DNA of 64,000 bases from Sordaria brevicollis. Taxonomy: Eukaryota > Ascomycota > Sordariomycetes > Sordariales > Sordariaceae. Below the pieces are notes generated by a model, which ran no database searches, was not told the DNA's origin, and saw nothing but the letters and a program-made list of their open reading frames with translations. Below, piece after piece: positions 12,301-24,400 of this stretch. The position numbers and the translations under genes were made by a program. The stretch lies in contig JAUTDP010000005.1 in NCBI GenBank assembly GCA_033439795.1, forward strand, positions 1,207,001 to 1,271,000, read 5' to 3'. How positions within the stretch are numbered: the stretch's first letter is position 1; each line of letters begins with the position of its first letter.

Positions 12301-14000
12301 TTTAGAAATCTTTAACGAAAAATCCGTAAATAACTTTATTACCGAATTTTATAAAAAATTTATCTTTTTCGTAAATTTTTTAATTTGCCTTTAGGATTCC
12401 GAACGCCGTATTTAATTTAAAGAAGTACGAAAATAAATAATAAGGACTATATTTATAAAATACCGAACGGTATAAAGGCGAGCCTATTATTATAGCATTA
12501 TTATCGTTAATTTAAAAAATATAGAATTATAATTTTAATTAATTTATTATATTTACAACGCCCTTTCTATTAATTATTTAGGTTGCAAAAAAACTTTCTA
12601 TTTATTATTTCGTTCGTACTTTTAATTAAAAATATATTAATCGGTTCGTATTTATTATAAAATATACTTTTAATATATTAAAATTAAACCATTATATTAT
12701 TCCCCTTATAAATTATTAAAATTATTAAACGTCCCTTTTACCGCCTAGAAGGAGATTTTTATCGATTACATTACCCCTTTTACCCTATATTTATACCGCA
12801 GCTAAAAATTTAAATACGTTATTATAATAATTAACCATTTTATTAAAATACGTTATTATATCCCCTACGAGACTTTTATTACCGAAGAATTAGCCGAACG
12901 TTTTATTAAACGGGTATATAATTTATATAGCCTCCCCGATTTTATTATTTCCAACCGCAATACCTAATTTATTTCGATATTTTAACGCGTTTTATTAATA
13001 CGGTTAAAAATTATATTAAAATTATCTTCCACTTTTTATTTAATAATAAACGGTTAAACCGAACGTATTAATATAAAAATAAAACGGTATTTAAAAATAT
13101 ATATTATTTAAATATAAAATAATTAGGTTAATTAATTATTATTTATAAAATTCGTTAATAATAATTAAATTTCCGAAATAATTAATATTTCCCCCTTTTT
13201 TAATAATTATAATTTTAACCCCTATATAAGCGTTAAATTAATAATATTTTATCTTTCCGAAATTTCAGTAATATAGTAGAAAGAGTATTTTAAAGCCTAT
13301 AAAATCATTAATTATTTTAAAAAAATATTCAATTATATTATAGTAAACGTTTAAAAAGCTTAATAATATTATAAAAATAATACTAATACCCGACAATCGG
13401 ACACCCCGGTATATAAATTAAAAAACCGGGTTTTATTCGATATTATTAATTTCGATTCCGGCCACCCCTATATTAAATTAATACCGTTTTTCGAAGGACC
13501 TTTTACAATTACTAATACTAATACTTATATTATTATATTCGAATTCCCTAATAATATAAAATACAACCCTACCTTCTACGTTAATAAAATTAAACGTTAA
13601 TTAAATAACGGGTTATTAAAATAATTATAATTAAATAAAGATATATAAGCGAATTATAATTAGATTTTAAAATATACCGACGACGGTAAGGAGTAAATTA
13701 AATAAGAATTTATTAAAATTAACGGTTATAAGAAGGAAAACCGCTTCTAAAAATATTATATTATATAAATACCCCTTTACGCCCTTAATTAACAATTAAA
13801 GAATAACGTTTCGATATATTTAAAATATATACGCCAATTCTACGAAAAAAACTTAAATACTTTAATACTATTATAATAATTCGAAGAAGAGAGGAAACGG
13901 AGGAAGTAAAAAGTATAGGAAGCCTAAAAAGCGGGAAGAATACGGGAAGATATAATTATAGCATTAAAGGAGACCCCGGAAATAGAGATAGAGATATAAT
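9400..14000 (+). pseudogene. Gypsy pol remnant (PR, RT, RNase H, integrase)
   Basis: RT motifs appear at about 10960-11420, including a SDNEKDY-type sequence after the catalytic box as in the 2-6 kb copy. RNase H-like sequence lies at about 11700-12060. The integrase core starts near 12755 (FIDYITPF) and continues with a D-x-NTQFIS motif near 12950-12980. The two gypsy elements are related but clearly different families. Stop codons are almost all TAA/TAG. A C-terminal chromodomain at about 13640-13800 is possible but not demonstrated. Confidence 0.8.
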
Positions 14001-14129
14001 AAAAAGAGTATAGTAGGAAAAGGAAATTATTATATTTAAAAATAATAATTATAAAAACTTTTTTAATAAGGATTTTAATTATTTTATATAATAATAATTA
14101 GCTATATAACTTCTTTTAAAAGGAAGTAA

Positions 14130-14436
14130 TATTATAAACCTAGCCGTAATTATATATAATTAATATATTACTATTACGTACTTATATTCGTATAGTAATC
14201 GCTTCCTAAAACGTATTACTATATTCGGGATAGTCCCGCCCGTACGGGATATTGTATTATTGTTTACCGCCTATACGGTTAGGGTTACCTAACCGCGCGT
14301 AATTAGCGCGTTCCCGTCGCGCCCTATAAAAGGCGGGCCTCCTACGTATATTTTCTTCCTTTTCTTCTTTCTTCCTCTATGTAATTATATATATCTATAT
14401 TTACCACCTACCCTTGCATTAATTATCCCTGTGATA
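14130..14436 (+). repeat. 3' LTR (307 bp)
   Basis: The same length as the 5' LTR, with the TATA box at the same offset (14325-14331). It starts TATTATAAACC, the mutated form of TGTCACAAGCC, and ends CCTGTGATA. Here the inner (left) end is mutated and the outer (right) end keeps CA/TG, the mirror image of the 5' LTR. Confidence 0.95.
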
Positions 14437-14441
14437 GTAAT

Positions 14442-14960
14442 AAAGCAAAGGAATTTAATAAAAGGGAATAAATATAATAAGGGTTTTTAATAATAAATAA
14501 GGATAAATATTAAAAAGAATAGAGGAAGTAAATAAAAGCGGGGAAGCTATTAAACGGGGAGGGAAGAAAGGACGAAGCAATCTAATATTTTAATACAAGA
14601 AGGAATAGAAGTAATAAAACGGATATTAATTATAATAGCGGTAGGTATATATCGCTATTGTAGAACGCTAGAAAAGCGGCGCGGATATATCCGCGCCGGG
14701 AAATATAATTGGGGTTTTCATCTAGGGCGTTTAACGCTTACGGTTTCATCCTACGGGGAACGAAAATAAACCCTATACCAAATTAGCGCTATAAATATAT
14801 ATAATTAAGGAAAAAGACTATTATTATTATTATATTTCTACTTTAATTTTCTAATTAAATTATATTTTTCATAAAATACTATTTATTTCTATCTACTTCA
14901 CCTTTATTTTATATTAACCTTCTTTAACGTTCTTTAACGTTTATTATATTTTATTACTAT
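14442..14960. other. Less-mutated leader with 22-bp perfect palindrome
   Basis: There is no gene. A GC-richer island at about 14640-14800 holds a perfect 22-bp palindrome at 14677-14698 (half-site CGGCGCGGATA). A sequence starting TGTAGAACGC at 14659 resembles the start of Ty1/copia LTRs, so this could be the 5' LTR of the copia remnant that follows. No second copy is present in the window to prove it. Confidence 0.45.
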
Positions 14961-17900
14961 TAATTAATACTATTAAAAATATTATTATATTTAAAGGTCC
15001 TATTATTAAGGTTTTTCGTCCTTACTTTAATAACGTTAAAAAATATAAAGAATAAGAGAACGACTTCTACGGATTAATTATAAATTACGAAATATTCAAT
15101 TACTTTAAAGGATTAAAATTAATTCCTCTTAATTTAATTAAAATTCCTATAAATAATTACCCTTTTATTTAATAAATTCAAAATCGGATTAATATTATTC
15201 GAAACTGTATAATGAAATTATAAAACGGTACTTTGGCCTATAATCTTATTTAATCCGCTATAACGATTAGTACCCCTCAATTTATTATTAAATAAATTAT
15301 TAATTTATATATTACTTTTATCGATTTTATTATAAATAGTAAGGAAATATATAAAAATGATTAAGAAGAGAATATTTATAATTTTAACGTCTATAAAACT
15401 TTCGTTAATAATAATATTAAATTTCGAAATTAGATATTTAAATTAATTAAATTAAATTTCAAAATTAATACCTTATTATTTAATTTAATAATATTAAAAT
15501 AATTTATTAAAATTCGTTTAATTTATAATTACGACCCTATCGATACCTAAATTATTATTTATCGCCGCTATAAAGCTTATATTAAATTTCTTACTAAAAT
15601 TCCTAAGGGCGGAATAAATAAATAAATTAATAAGTAAAATACCCTTATAACCTTTAAAATTCGCTATCAAGTTCCTAAAATATTAAATATTAATGTTTAA
15701 TTTAATAATATCCTTAAAGCGTTATTTAATATACGACCCTTATAAATATTTAAAATTCGCTATTATTATAAAAAAGAAATTCGTTATAATAATTTTAATT
15801 TCCGTACGGTTTTTAATAATTTTAAGAGATATAATACTATTAATAAAGTTATAACGATTATTACGATTAATATTATTTAAATTCGTACGTTAATTAAATA
15901 AAGAGCCGGTTTCTACGCTTATAATAAATAAAGATTTATTTTAAAAGAAAATAAACCTTTTAAACGTAAAAAGACCAATATTAATAAATTAATTAAGGGT
16001 AATATTCGTTATTTAATTTATAATCGCGGTTAATATTTATATAAATAATATTAGTATTTTTACTTTTAATTTATTAAATTTAATTAATCCGGAGACGAAA
16101 ATATTAAAAAAGAAATTAAAAAACGCCTTTAAAATAATAAAAAACTCCGCCGCGATTACGAAAAATATTATAAATCCCTTAAAAAGAAATTTACTAATTA
16201 AAATAAAAAATTTTATATTAATAATAAGGAAATTAATAACGGAATTAGCGAATCGAATTAATTAATTAATTTACTTACCTTACTAAAAGAATAAAAAAGG
16301 GTTTATAAAATAATATTTATTATTACCCCTTAACCCAACGATAATATTATTTATCCGCTTAAAAATTATATTATTTTCAATTCGGGAAGTTTATTATATA
16401 TTTTCAATTAAATTATTTATTTTTTTAATTTTCGAAAAGCTCTTTATAGCGAATTCCTTTAGGTTAAAAATTCTACTATTCTTATTAAAAAATTTAGAAT
16501 AATCGATATTATTATTAAAAATAAACAGGGATTTAAACGGCTTCGATTTAAAAATATTGCCTTTATTCCTAAATTCGCTACGAATTTAATCTCTTTATAA
16601 TTACTTCGGTAATAAAACCTTTATTGAAATTATAAACTATTTAATAATTACCTTCGTTATTATAATAATATATTCTTTTATTAGTTATTAACGCGATTAG
16701 GACAAATTATTCTCGAAGATTTATCGCTCTTTAAAACGTAATTATTATTTTTTACGTATCGAAATTAGCACCGTAATTTACTACTTAATCGCTATAATAC
16801 TTACCGAAATAATCGAATTTAATATTAACGCCTCGATTATTATAATTTATAAATCTTCTCTTATTTATATAACGTTAATAACGCTAAAATTAAAAGCGCG
16901 TTAAAAATAATAAAATATAATAATTATATTATGATAAAGATTAAACGTCAAATTTATTAAAAGGTTAAGAACCGTAGTAATAAGTTAAAAGAGCGGATTG
17001 TTATCGATTTTCTTAATTTCAAACCTATTAACGCTAATAAAAAAACGAACGCGATATTATTTATTCATTAATATATTAAATACGTTCAGGATTATTATTT
17101 TAATAATAGAAATATAATTTCTTTCTTTACTATATTTCGCGACTTATTCGTAATTTTCGAAAACCGTTATTCGGTTATTTTAAAATATTTCGAATATAAT
17201 AATAAAATTATTAAAACATTCGCGGTTATTTTATAATTTATAATTAAAAAAATCAAAATTAAACCTTATATTCCTAATATATAAATTTAAAATAGCGGAG
17301 CGGAAAGATCTAAAGGTATTATTAAAAAAAAATATTATTATAATAAATAATTCTAAATTTCCATTATTTTTTTAATTAAAAGTCTATTTAACTACCGTTT
17401 ATTTTTCTAATTAATTACTAAAATTTTTTAACGATTAGAAATCTTTATATAAGCGTTTTTATATTATTATTACCCAATAACGAAATTTCATTACCCTTCG
17501 CAAATTAAATTTAAGCTATTTGAAAATTTATAAGTATAAAGTTTATATTATAACGAAATTTATTTAATTTAAATAAAATCGATTAAATAAATTTCGATTT
17601 AAAACATAAATTAATTATTTTATAAAATATATTTCTATAATTATTTATCGTATTTAAAATCTAATTATAAATTAAATTATTAATATTCGAAATATTATAT
17701 TTAATAAATATTCGAAATTTTCTTCAAATTTAATTAAGGAATAGAAATTTCTTCGTATTTCTTCCGACCAATTTACCAATTTGTTTAAAAAAGCTAACTA
17801 AAATCCTATCGAGCCTTTATTTATAAGAAGTCGAATCGATATTAAAGATTCGAATATTTAAAAAAACTTCCCCGGCGATTTATTTCGATATAAACCTATT

Positions 17901-19835
17901 AAGGATTTAAATTAAGAAAAGGAATAAAAGTTAAAGTAATTAAAGATATCCGAAAAAATAAAATAAATTATATTTTTAATTATTTAATTCCGCTAAATAC
18001 TTTTCCTCCTTTATTATTTTTCATTAATCTATTTTAAGAATTTAAATTCGAGAAAGAGATTAACGAAGGCTTTATACCCTAGAAATTAATTTTTAATATT
18101 AATTATCCTTATTAACCTATTACTTTATATAAAAGCAATATTATTACAAAGGCTTAATTCGAAAGGTTATTTAAAAATAATAAATTTTATACTCTTTATA
18201 AATATAATTTGCCGCTAATTCTTAAACGATATAACGATTTTAAAGATTACTTCTTTTATTAATAATTTTTCGAAATAGAGTAAAATTATTTTAATAATTA
18301 TAAAAATATATATATTTACTTAGAAATTAATTTTAATAAACTTAAAATTAAAGGTAAGTAAATTTTTAATTATATATAGGTCTACGTTTATAGATTTTAT
18401 AAGAATAGGAAATTTAAAAAGATTAAAGTAAAATTAATTATACGAGGAGATTAATAATAAAAGATTAACGAAGAAATATATACTTCTATTTTAATAAAAT
18501 AGTCGTTTCGAATTATTATTATTATTATTATTCGTTTTAATTTAGAATTAATTTAATATAAGGTAATTAATACCTTCATTAACGCTAATTTTAACGAAAT
18601 TATTTATATACGAATATTATAAGGTTATTAAAAATTAAAAAAGGTTTTATTTATTAAGAAAGCTTTATACGGATTGAAGAGATTATTATTATTTTAATAA
18701 TAAGAATTTATTAACGCCTTTTTAAATATTGGCTTCTTATTTATACCGGAAGAATTTTATATCTTTATTAAAAATAGTATTTACGTTTTTTATTAGATTA
18801 ATAATAGAATTTTTATTTATTTAAAATATTATTAGAAGGAAATTCGTCGATATATAAAGGAATTAAAGTTACGTTATTATTTTATAAAAGGAGAGGATCT
18901 TTAATAGTTTTTAAGTATTAAAGTAATTAAAGACCGTATTAAACGTAAAATTTAATTATTTTAACGTTCCTATATTAAAAAGATTTATTAATTCGCTACT
19001 AATAAATATATAATTTTTATCCTTATAATTATTCGAAAATTAATACCCTTTAAAAATAAAATAATAGGTAAAATTATTTATAATTATTAAATTAAAGTAG
19101 GATTTATTTTTTACGCTATTATTATTATTCGATTAAACGCTATATTCGCTATAAATCGATTAATTCGTTATTTTTACAATCTTAATTCAAATTATTATAA
19201 AGTAATAAATAAAATATTATATTATTTTTATATAATTCGTAATTTCTATTTAATTTTTAGGGGTAACGATATATTAGAAATTATTTTGGATATTTCGTTT
19301 ATAAATAATAAAATAAATCGAAAGAATTCTTAGAGCTTTATAAATAAATTTTTTAATAATTTTATTTAATAAAGTATAATTAAATAAACGATAATTATAA
19401 TTTTAATAACGGAAGTAGAATTATTTTCTTTAAATTTAATAATTAAAGAAGTTTTTTTTACCGCTCGTTTAATTTTATAATTTATTAACCTTATTAATTT
19501 AATACTTACGGTTTTATACGATAATATTCAAATTATTCGGTTCGTTATTATAAAGAATGCTTAAATTAATATTAAATTCCGGTACGTCGATATTTACAAT
19601 TATTAAATTCGTTAAGAAATTAAGAAGGGGATAATTAAAATTAATTATAGGGAAATAAATAAAATGCTAACGGATAGAATAATAAAGGTTTTAATTACTA
19701 ATAAATACGCTAAATTCCGGGAAATATTAAATATAAAATCTCTTCGAGCTTTACGAGGTTCCTAAAATAAAAGGCTACTATTAAATTTAAATAAAATCGA
19801 AGATAAGGAATAAGGTTTCTAAAGTTAATAATAAA
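14960..19835 (+). mobile_element. Ty1/copia retrotransposon remnant
   Basis: RIP-mutated copia element on the plus strand, in the copia order gag, integrase, RT, RNase H (integrase before RT). Gag-like sequence lies at about 14970-16090, integrase at about 16900-17500, RT at about 18040-18900 and RNase H to about 19800. RT is identified by a KALYGLKR motif near 18660, typical of copia. The element is cut at 19835 by insertion of the next element (target duplication ATAAA), and its 3' LTR was not found after that insertion. It is dead because of many TAA/TAG codons. Confidence 0.8.
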
Positions 19836-20099
19836 TATAAGGGGCATAGCACAATTGGCATAGATGTTGGGTCTTAACGAATCGATAAGGTTCTACGAAA
19901 AGGAAAAGGGAAGAAGGGAGGCGCCCTCTGGCCGGCACTAGCCAATTATCCTTTTAAAAATTGGGTACGGGTTATTCCGCTTACCGTAGTAGTAAGGACC
20001 GCGATTGGCGGCCCGACTGGCGGCCCGTTTGGCGGTACGATTAGCAGTACGATTAATAGTACTAATTAAATTCAATTACGGGTATTAGCCCTATAATAT
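19836..20099 (-). repeat. 3' LTR (264 bp) of the minus-strand element
   Basis: Plus-strand ends read TATAAGGGGC and GCCCTATAATA, imperfect inverted ends. The outer (left) part keeps many CA/TG (for example GATTGGCGGCCCGACTGGCG near 19995), while the inner (right) end near 20060 is mutated. Short GGCGGC and GGCGGTACGA units repeat near 19995-20060. Confidence 0.92.
19841..19900 (+). other. tRNA-Lys(CUU)-like sequence inside the LTR
   Basis: The LTR edge carries TAGCACAATTGG at 19847-19858, an exact match to the RNA polymerase III A-box consensus TRGCNNARYNGG. Counting this T as tRNA position 8 puts CTT at 19873-19875, exactly position 34-36, followed by AA as expected at 37-38. A B-box-like GGTTC follows at 19889-19893, within two bases of its expected place. 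The acceptor and T arms do not pair well, so this is not an intact tRNA gene. The mutated copy is in the other LTR near 27060-27115. Confidence 0.5.
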
Positions 20100-20319
20100 T
20101 AGCCTCTCCCTTCTCCCCTAATTAGGAATATTATATATAAATAAGTATATAATTACGTAGACCCCAAATATTAAACGATAAATTACTACCGCGCGTACTT
20201 CTAATATATACCCTGCGCTTCTTTCCTTCTTTCTTTCCTTTTCTTCTTTCTTCCTTTAATTTATTAAATAATTAAGATTATAAATATTAATATAGGCGCG
20301 CGCCTTAATTAATGCGTAT

Positions 20320-21420
20320 TAAATATATCTTTATTATTTTTATTATTATTATTATTATTATTATTCCTATTAACTCCTTTATAAATATATTAATTAACCG
20401 TTAATTAATCGCCGTTAAAATAAATATTCCCGTTACCGCTATTTAATTCGAATTTTTCTACAAATTCCTAATTTTATAGAAAATTATTATTAATTCCTTT
20501 ATTCCGCCGCTAACCTTTATTCCCGCTTTTCGTTGTAATAAGGGCGTCGTTAAAATCGTTACTTTTAAACCCGCTATTCCGCTAAAGTTTTATTAAATTC
20601 GGCTTAATATTATTACCGCCGGCGTAGTTAATAAATTTACTTTTAATAATATTCGCGAGTACGTTTTATCCGGGGTTAAATTTTAAAATTTTTTGATATA
20701 AAGGTTATTTAATTAATAAATATAATTATATTATATTTAATAAAAATTCTTTTACTTTTATATATTTATTTTATTAATACGCCCGTAAAGGTTATAAATT
20801 TATTCCTATTTAAATTTAATCCGCTTTTAAAATTTAATATACTGAAGAATATATATTTAAAAATTCTTATAACGATTATTTCGTTATATTTAAAATTTCA
20901 TCGGGATTTTAAATTTTAAAAAAATAAAAGTTTATTCTTATATAAATTTCCTTTTTTCTTTTACCCAACGGTTTTTTAAATTACTAATATAATTTAACGG
21001 CTTTATTAATTAAATTACCGCTAAAGCGCCTCTTGCGGAGCTTTTTTCCTTTATTAAAATTACCGACGGTTTGGCTAATATTACGGAGATTTAGGCTCTT
21101 AAAAAGCGAATCTATAAATTCGAAAATTTTAGGGAGTAATTATTTAATTTTATAATTAATATAAAAAAAGTAAAATAAATAGGTAGTTAATACGCGGATT
21201 TTAACCGTTTAATTAAAATTATAATACCTACGTTATTACCGCCGCCGAAGCCGCCGCCGCCGATATTACCGCCGCCGATATTACCGCTATTATTATTACC
21301 GCCGTTATTAAAGAAGCCGCTACTATTTAACCCCTATTAGCGAAGAAAAGAAGAAAAGGAAAAGAGGTCGAGGGAAATAGTAAGAAATAATATAATAAAT
21401 TTAAATAATAAAAAGTATAA
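20320..21420 (+). pseudogene. Accessory antisense ORF of unknown function
   Basis: A plus-strand frame stays coherent from about 20426 to 21400, opposite to the element's gag and pol; the points checked at 20426, 20543, 21026 and 21239 are all in the same frame. It is interrupted by TAA/TAG. The tail contains a Pro-rich stretch from a CCG repeat (21239-21275) and ends in a Lys/Arg/Glu-rich segment near 21340-21420. I do not recognise the family. It lies between the integrase end and the 3' LTR of the minus-strand element, so it would have been expressed from its own promoter. Confidence 0.55.
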
Positions 21421-21429
21421 CGTTTCCCT

Positions 21430-24400
21430 TTAAATATCCGCCTTAAATATAATATTTACCTTTTATTCTTTTCTTCTTTTATTATTATTAGGCCTTCGCG
21501 CTTAGAGAATTACCGTCTTATATTTTTTATTTTCCGCTATTACGCCCGTAAGTTTTTAAACGTTTATAATTTTATTAATATTTATATATCCGATTATAAA
21601 GGGAAGGAGAAAACCGTTATTAAAAAATTTATATTAGAAGTAATAGAAGATAATTTAATAAAAGATATTTAAATTAAATTAATAATTAATTTCGCCGGGG
21701 CCCCGCCCTAATTAATTTATTATTTATTTTAATCCGTATTTAAAAATCTTTTATTCCATTCGTAATATATTTCGCCCTATTTATAGCCTTTTATAAGAAT
21801 TTTTTAATATATTAATCGATTAAGCCGTTATTATCCGCTATTAAATTATATTAAATTTTAAATTTATTTAAAGCGATAATATCTTTAAAATTTTTTAAGG
21901 GCTTTTATATTAAATTATAATTTCCCTTCTACTTAATTAAAACCTCTTTTATTAAACCTCTTTTCCTTTTAATAATATTAGCGTAAAAAATTTCTTTTAT
22001 TTAATATTTTAATTCTCCTTCGATTTTAATAATTAAAGGTTGTTCGTCGGTAAATTTCTATTTAAGGAGAGGGTTATTAATAATTCTACGTAGGAGATTA
22101 ATATAGAAAACGTTATAAATAATATAAGGAAGCCCGGATAATTTAATTATATAGGGAAATAATACCTTCGAAACGGTATATTTCGTATAGAATTAATCGA
22201 ATTTTTTCTTTAAGCGGTCGGTAATATAATTTTTAAAATTAAATTAAATTTTATCCCCGATTACGAAGCGTTTTATAAATTATTAATTATAATTAGCGAA
22301 TTTTTTTTATTTTTAAATAACGGCCATTATAATGATTTAATATAGATCTATAATTTATGATAATTTTTTAACGAATTTTTAAACCCGCTTTTTAAAGGAT
22401 AGGGGCGAAAGTTAACGATTAAAAGGATTTTGGTTTATAGAAATTAAGAATTCGGGGTCGAATTTATAAATAACGAAAAATAGAAATATATTTATTAAAA
22501 TATTAATTTAATTATTAATAATTAATTACGTTATAAGATATTATTTACTCTAATTATTTTAAACGTAATTGATAATTATATATAAATGAATATAAATTTT
22601 GTAATTTATACGCTCCGGGCCTCTATTAATCTATAAATAATAAATAGTATTAAATAGACGTTTAATACCTAAAAATTCGTATAATTTAATTTAGAAGCGG
22701 CTAATCTAATTAGAATTATGATTATTAATAATAAATTTTAAAAAGTTATAATAGCGAATAAAATATTGGAGGAAACGTTCGGCGTAAAATTCGGCTTTTA
22801 TAAAGGGTATAAATTCGAAGAATATAATTTTATTAAATTTATCCTTTATAATTTAAAAATAAATATTACCGTTAAATTTTAAAAAGTCGGTAATAAAATT
22901 TATTTATATATCTTTATTAAATTATTTTAGGATTAATAATAAATATAGGAGGCCTTTCTTTTATTCCTTCTAAACCTTTATAAAATTATCAATATAATAA
23001 TTATAGAGGAATTACCGGACGTAAAAATTAAGGAGAGGTTAATAAAAATGCCGAAAGAGTATTATAATAATACCTTTTCTATTAGGGTATTTTAATATAT
23101 ATAAATTATAAATAATTTAAATTAATATAATACGAAGGACGTTAAAATATTAATCGGTATTAAATAATATAATTAATTCGGATTTAATATATATAAAGGT
23201 TCTTAATATTTAAAAACGATTTTAATAATAAAGGCGGCCGAAAGAATTAATAAAGTAATTTATGATTTAAATTTTGAATTTTAAGGACGGGTCGAAGTAA
23301 CGATCGTTATAAAAAATAGCTTCCTTTATTTATTAATATAGAAAATCGTAAAATTCTATTTATAATTAAAATTATTATAAATCTGGATGTTTAAATATAT
23401 TTATACCCTCCTTCTTTAAGTAGATTACCCGGGCCGCCGAAATATAAAGTAGAATATAACTTTTAAGAATAGAATCCGGTATTATTTAAATATCCTACGT
23501 TTTATAGTCTTAATTTATAAATATATTTTAATTTCGTCGAAAGAAAGCGTTAAGGATTATTTTATTTTTATTAAATTTATATTCAATTTAAAAATTAAAT
23601 TAGGAGAAATATTCCGCCTATTGCGGTTACCGTTCCGAAAATCTCCTTAATTTTATAAAATATTTAGAATTCTAATAATTTATTAAAATAATAAATAATT
23701 TATAATTTTGCAATTCTATCGATTATTATTTTAAATAATTAATAATAATAAATATTTCCTTATTATAAATAAGATAATTCCGTTTAGTAGGGTTAAGTTT
23801 TTAGGAATAGAAGCCTATAATTTTACGAATTATATTTCTACTATTTTCGTTTACTTTTTAGGAAATAACCCCGTTTAAAGTAAATTTATTATAATTTATT
23901 TTTAAAAATATTTTCCTATTTGGGTCGAATTCTATTAGAATTGGAACTCTCGTAAATAAAATTTTTAAAAATTAGAAGGCGCTCTCGCACTCTTTAATTT
24001 ATTCGAAAATAACCCCTTTACCGGTTAATTTTAATAAGGGGGTAATTATTTTAAAAAATTAAGGAATAAATATATAATAATAATTAATAAACTTTAGGAA
24101 GCTCTATATATTTTTTTAAAAGGTAGGGGGAAATTAATTTAAAATTGCTTTAACTTTTTCGGGGTTAATTTATACGTTAATATTAATATAAATAATAAAG
24201 TTTAAATATTTAATCTTCTTTACGTTAAATTCGTATTTATTTAGGTTTAAATAGAAACCGGCTTCTAATAATTTAGTAAAAATTAAATATATTTTTTATT
24301 CGTAGTCTTTTAAAAGGAATTAAAAGAATAAATAAATACGTTATTTATATAAACGGTATAAAACGAATTTAAATAATTATAGAAAATATAATTAATATAT

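Larger units (their letters stand above)
7181..14436 (+). mobile_element. Full-length Ty3/gypsy retrotransposon, 7.26 kb
   Basis: Two LTRs of 307 bp each bound this element, with the target duplication GTAAT at 7176-7180 and 14437-14441. Gag, RT, RNase H and integrase lie in gypsy order on the plus strand. Every coding region is broken by RIP-type stops, so the copy is dead. It inserted into an older repeat. Confidence 0.95.
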
